Source: Cycas panzhihuaensis (Eukaryota; Cycadophyta). From it: a DNA stretch of 64,000 nucleotides. Below, in pieces: positions 59,191-64,000 of this stretch. Position numbers and translations under genes: made by a program. The stretch covers positions 199,213,741-199,277,740 of the forward strand of contig CM041465.1 in NCBI GenBank assembly GCA_023213395.1, given 5' to 3'. Numbering within the stretch: position 1 is the stretch's first letter; the number at the start of each line of letters is the position of its first letter. The notes under the pieces were generated by a model. The model had not been told where the DNA came from. It did no database searches and was given only the letters and a program-made list of their open reading frames with translations.

Positions 59191-61680
59191 TTTGAAAGGT
59201 GGCTTGGCCTATTAATAGGGTTTAGCACGCAATTGGTAACTTCATTCTCTTTGTGGAATTTCTCTTCTTAAATCAAGTAGATAAATGTTATATAGGTAAC
59301 TTGTTGATGATGCCTTTCTTCCACCTATTATTATCAAGGAATATGTTGCTATATTATTAGGTGATTTGGATTATTTTTTCTTAGTCTTATGCTCTACAAT
59401 TTCAAATTTGAAAAAATGGTTTGTTATTACTTCAGATTCAAACTCAATAACTATTTTAATTATTAAGATTTATTTTAAATTTTTAGTGATAGCTAAATTG
59501 TTTGAATTCTAGATATCTCTTTTTCTTTTGATACCACTCCTTCTCAAATGTGAGATTAGATTATAAATAATCTTATTAAAGAGAAACAAATTATATTTTT
59601 TTCAATAGCTTTCTCTAATAAGACTAATTCAGGTGATTCAAAAATTTTTATTTGCACTCTAAATATGTTGTTATTATTTCATGGTACTAACTAATTTGAC
59701 TTTAAAAAGTTTCTTTGCTTATTTAATATTTCTTTATGGTCTAGGGCCCTATATAAAACAGTCACTCTAAATTTTGATTAAAATATTTATTACATGCCCA
59801 TTAATCGTAGGTTACATCTATATTCAAAAGAAAATCATACCAAAACTTACGAAGTGGTTAATCAAACTTTAGGATTGGAATGTCCCCTAGTAAAGTTTAT
59901 TTTGATTTCATAACTCTAAGGGTTTACAATTGGGCTTTAAGGCAAGGAGTTATCTCTTACCTAATTTAATTTATGACCTACCAAAGTTAAACTCAAAGGC
60001 TTAATGGTTCCAACGTCCATTTGGAATATATATGGTATTTGTATATTAAATTCTTTATTTAGAATAGGGGTGTAGCTTAAAATAAATCTTTTGTATAAGA
60101 TAGCCATCTCTAGTGGTCACAATTAATGAGTATTGGTAATAAGTGTTTTTCTTTGTTTGGTTTATATTTTGTTAAATGCCATTATAGGAAGGGCATTTAT
60201 TTAGTGAAGCATTTACTTGATTTGTCTTTAGGTAAATTTTTATATTGATTAATTTCTAGGACATATTTAGTCTACCTTCTGTCTTTTCTTCTTCATTTCT
60301 TCATCTCACTTACTCGATATCTCAAGTGTTTAGATTTTACATTGAAGTTCCTCTAGTTAGTATATGGTGGATAAATTACTTTTAGTTTCTAAAAATATCT
60401 TTCTTGTGCTTTTCTATTAGGAAACTATACAACCTTATTCTAGCTAAAATAGATATTGTGGATTAGCTTAAAAAGTATTGGAATTAGCAAGAGTCTATAA
60501 ATACATGTCTTTCTCATTCTATTTCTCTTTGGCATATAAAAATTACTTTTAAAACACATCACTTCCTTATGCCTACTCTATATATAAGCCTTATAGTATG
60601 AGATTTATTGGCTACATTAAAATTTATAGTTGATTCCCATTTTTGTCATGATGTCAAGATTATATTTCATTTATTTTAGGCCCATCCTTTTGCCTCTCTT
60701 GCCTAGTATATGATTCAAGCCAAAATGATCATTATTTGATTTTTATAATTTAATTCTATACATGTTTTTTTGGTAATATTAAGGCTTTCAACAAGGGTTT
60801 TATAAATGCATGGCATGTTCTTCAAGTGGAAGTTTTGTAGAAAATGTAGAAAGTCTATAACTTGATCATTTTAAATCTAAAGATCCACCTTCTTCTTTTA
60901 AGTTCTTCTCTAAGCCAATTCCCTCTCTTGTGTTATAGATGAAAATTGCTTTGGATGCCAACACTTTGGTTGTAGATATGCTCAAAAATATGTTTATGAC
61001 ATTACCTCTTTTCTTAAGATAAATGAGTTCATTTCTATACCTTATATACTTACTTCCCCATTGAAAGGAAGAAGATGAAGATTTATTATTAGGCATGGCA
61101 CAAATGTTTATCATTGCTTTGGCTTATCTACTACTTGCTTCGATGTTCCCACGGTATGTTAGCATTACTTTCACCCCTATAAAGACATATAGATAACTAC
61201 AACCATTGTTGTGGAAAATATTTATCCACCATTCTTTATCGCAACAACTATTGCTATTGAAGAAGAGCCTTAAGATGGTGATGGGAATCTAGGTCTTAAC
61301 ACATTTCGTGCAAATAAAAATCTCAAGCTAGGTTGATCTATTGATGCTTTTGGTTCTCTCACATTGTTAGATTTTTGGTTATACAACCTTTGGTAGATTT
61401 GAGTAGGTTTAGTCAAGTATTTTGTGTATGTTCAAAGTTGATGGGCAAATACCTTTTGGTTTATCTTTTTCTATTTACAAGATAGGGCTTCACCCTGATC
61501 TTGTTTTGTATATAATTTAAGGAACCTCTTTAATATGTACTTACTCTTTTCTAAAGTTATTGTAGTAAATGGTTGATTCAAGGGAAATAGGAATTAATAA
61601 ATTACTACTTAGGGTTGTTGTACTTATTCAATAGTAGCAAACTCTATTAGAGGATGCATTCATCTCAATATCTTGATTCT
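59191..61680. other. Unclassified AT-rich region
   Basis: No pol, transposase or known plant protein domain in any frame. Plus-strand pieces near 60940-60990 (NCFGCQHFG) vaguely resemble a zinc knuckle of a LINE Gag, but the context does not back this. The minus-strand frame 60866-61114 is probably chance. Confidence 0.4.
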
Positions 61681-61945
61681 TTATTACATTGATGAATGGA
61701 TTTAATGGTTTTCTAATGTTAGCATCTATGAAGTATCTTTTTACATGGGTTAAACGATTTGATATATCTACTTGATATAAGCATTTATGTAGTGGTTGTC
61801 CTATTGTGCATGTTATTACATGGATGAATGGATTGAATGTTCTCTATAGTAGAAGTATGTATGTGGTAGTTGTTATATTGTGCAACATAGATGAATGGAT
61901 TCAATGTTTTTCTTTAATATAATCATCTATCTAGTGGTTGTTGTA
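61681..61945 (+). repeat. Degenerate tandem repeat with GATGAATGGATT motif
   Basis: GATGAATGGATTxAATG occurs near 61691, 61823 and 61891, each followed by a T-rich stretch, ATCTATGAAG- or GTATGTATG-like sequence and often GTGGTTGT. Confidence 0.7.
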
Positions 61946-62440
61946 TTTTACATGAACATATGGCCTTTTTCACTTAAATGGGAATAACCAACAGATAAAA
62001 ATATAAATATTTGATTATGTACATCATGTTTTCCGTTACAAGAACAAAACAAATAGAAATATTACACAATAAATCTTTTTATTTTTTACACACAATATTA
62101 AATATTGGAAATAACACATAATCACTTCTCACAACTTGTCCCATGGTCTTTTGGCATACTCTTGACACCTTTATTTAAGAAAATAATCATGACCTAATGA
62201 AATTGTGATGAGCATTTAAAAAATCTCCCTTTTAAGATAGAAATAATTCGAAAATCTCTACAAAAATATCTTCCAAATTATGTTTCAAAGAATCTTCCAC
62301 CATTACATAATTCTCCTATTTTTTCCAATCTTTTTAAAACATGTTTTTTTTTTAATCACAAGAAACTAACCAATATTCCATCAATTTGCAACCCAAGGTT
62401 GCTTACCCTTTCTAAAATGAAATAGAGATTGTTAGGGGCG
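61946..62440. other. AT-rich spacer
   Basis: No gene or repeat recognised. Confidence 0.4.
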
Positions 62441-64000
62441 GAAATAGTGAATATTTCCCCAAGTGTCAATATCTAAGGGTTACTTAATAGAAAATCTTCT
62501 GAAATTTCTTGAATAGAATATATTCTTAAGATTCTTGTCCACTTCATGGGGCCAAGTTGTGGAGTCACAGACTTGCGTGCTACATAGGGCAGTTCTATTT
62601 AAAAAGGAATATCACGTTAATATTTTGACTGTCAGCGGGTGTCATGGATGCTTTTTGATTGCCCTTTCTGCAACCCAAAAAGTAAAAGTAACCCTAATCT
62701 TAGAGCAGTTATAAGGAATGGATGGGTATGGGCATCCAAAGGGACGACATCAGACTTTTGGCAGGTTCTGTCACCCTTCCACTGAGCCGTCACACTTCCA
62801 CTTGTCTTCTTTATGTACCGTCAGCTTTTACGTGTCTCAAATACTGTGGATACGGTTTGTGTTGAATCTTATATTGCAGACCGTCAATTTCTATCCCTCT
62901 CAGGCACCACGCCAAGCTTATGAAAATATCTGAAATTTCAGGTCTTGGACTTGTGAAATTTGTGTGGCCAGCTTGAGTTTCATTTTCGGAGTTGTCGGTG
63001 ACATAATATCTTCTCCCTGAATGCTGTAATATAATCAGTTTCCAGTAGCAATCTAATAATCCGCCATTATAGTTAAAACAAATTTGTGGCTTGAATCGAT
63101 CAATAAGATTACAGAGCGAATGCATGGATTTATATCATTTGATTTGGTTGCAGGGAGCGTGTTATCGAATCTGGTTTTCCCCTCGCCACTGTATGTTCAC
63201 TTTATAATTATAATTAATCGGTGCGTCGAAATTGTTTGGGATATTCAGTTTAGATGTATGATGTGTTGGTGATCCGGTTGCACAGAACAACTCTCTGGCG
63301 GCAAATCGAAAGAGAATTTCAGAGGATAACCTTACGTCTTCACGTCGCTTAGCACCTCAATTTGAACGTAAAAATCACAGTACAATTATTAGACTTTGGC
63401 AAATTTCGAGATTCGAGGTTGGTGTATGCCAAGGAGGAAGGGAGATGGTAGCTCAATTTACAATGAGCCATGATTGTTTGTCATACTTTCATTAATGGCG
63501 CTCTAAACCTTCGGTTGGGTTTGGCAGCTTCTAAGCTTCTTTCAACTTCTCTCCCATTGATTTTTTTTTTTTCGGGCAATTCATCCATCTTGACATTGTA
63601 TTAGGATGAGTCTTACAAAGTGTGTTAGGGTTCAAATGGGTTGCAACTATGTTGCAACTTCATTCTAGCTCACATTCATGTCAACCACCTATCCACCTAT
63701 CGCTTAATCTCTTGGTGATTGTTTGAGGTGGAATTTTAGTGCAAGTAAACTTTATGTGATGATGATGGAGGGTATGGAAACTCACTCATTGGTCCATATG
63801 ATCAATGAATGTTGTTGTGAGGCTTGTGATGGTTGTGCTTCAAGGTAATGAACTTTGTATTTTATTAAGTTTGAAGTACATGATTATGAAATATCCTTTA
63901 TTACATTTATGTTGGCACTATATTTTCTCAATCATATTCCTTCTACACTCCATCCTAGGTAATGGATGTAGGTTATTTGGGGGGAAAGAGACAAATAAAA
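62441..64000. other. Less decayed, CpG-containing DNA at the right edge
   Basis: CpG dinucleotides are common again (for example around 62760-62830 and 63290-63370), unlike the preceding 45 kb. A TATTTAAAAAGG near 62597 could be a TATA-like element. Open frames (62811-63125 minus, 63084-63272 plus) are short and not recognised. May be promoter, untranslated or intergenic DNA of a gene further right. Confidence 0.4.

Noticed and set aside
59191-61140. Possible LINE remnant
   Set aside because: A weak Cys-rich knuckle-like string and scattered hydrophobic pieces do not add up to ORF1, endonuclease or RT; no poly-A end or target-site duplication seen.
63084-63272. Short plus-strand frame at the right edge as a gene exon
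   Set aside because: 62 codons, no domain, no clear splice context; not enough to call.

Overview
This is nuclear DNA of a seed plant. It is mostly old, nested LTR retrotransposons, with tRNA-Met-type primer-binding sites, Ty1/copia and Ty3/gypsy pol domains, a chromodomain integrase, a Tat-type gypsy element and long (TA)n tracts. I cannot name the species. AT richness, CpG scarcity and dense stop codons across about 15-62 kb suggest long-methylated, decayed heterochromatin. I see no intact cellular gene, tRNA, rRNA or CRISPR array.

Layout, with working names used in every entry. G1 (1-15074, minus) is a Tat-like Ty3/gypsy element and the best preserved. It is inserted in the 3' LTR of C1 (15075-22184, minus), a Ty1/copia element. 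C1 sits in the end of the integrase of G3, an old gypsy element (minus) now in three pieces: 22185-22630, 40055-43649 and 57205-about 57600. G2 (22631-40054, minus), a chromovirus with a chromodomain, splits the G3 integrase. G2 itself carries E5 (23651-28672, plus), a 5 kb LTR element without recognisable pol, and C2 (about 29891-36171, minus), a copia element that lost most of its reverse transcriptase. G4 (43650-57204, plus), a gypsy element, splits the G3 gag; it carries a 208 bp near-perfect foldback (44599-44806) and C3 (48804-55981, plus), a copia element. From about 57600 to 62440 is unclassified AT-rich DNA. From 62440 to 64000 the sequence keeps more CpG and may be unique DNA.

The most interesting object is G1. 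Between integrase and 3' LTR it carries, on the opposite strand, a decayed gene with a plant mobile domain (PMD) and a coiled-coil tail. That gene has its own TATA box and two possible introns that keep the reading frame. Beyond it, back on the pol strand, lies a second RNase H of archaeal type with all four acidic catalytic residues, whereas the RNase H next to the reverse transcriptase lacks its first aspartate. G1 protease, reverse transcriptase and integrase each have a catalytic Asp changed to Asn, so the copy should be unable to move by itself.

Readings come from translated motifs and hand alignment of repeats. Domain borders are approximate. LTR borders for C1, C3, G4 and E5 are good to a few bases; those for G2 and C2 are less certain.
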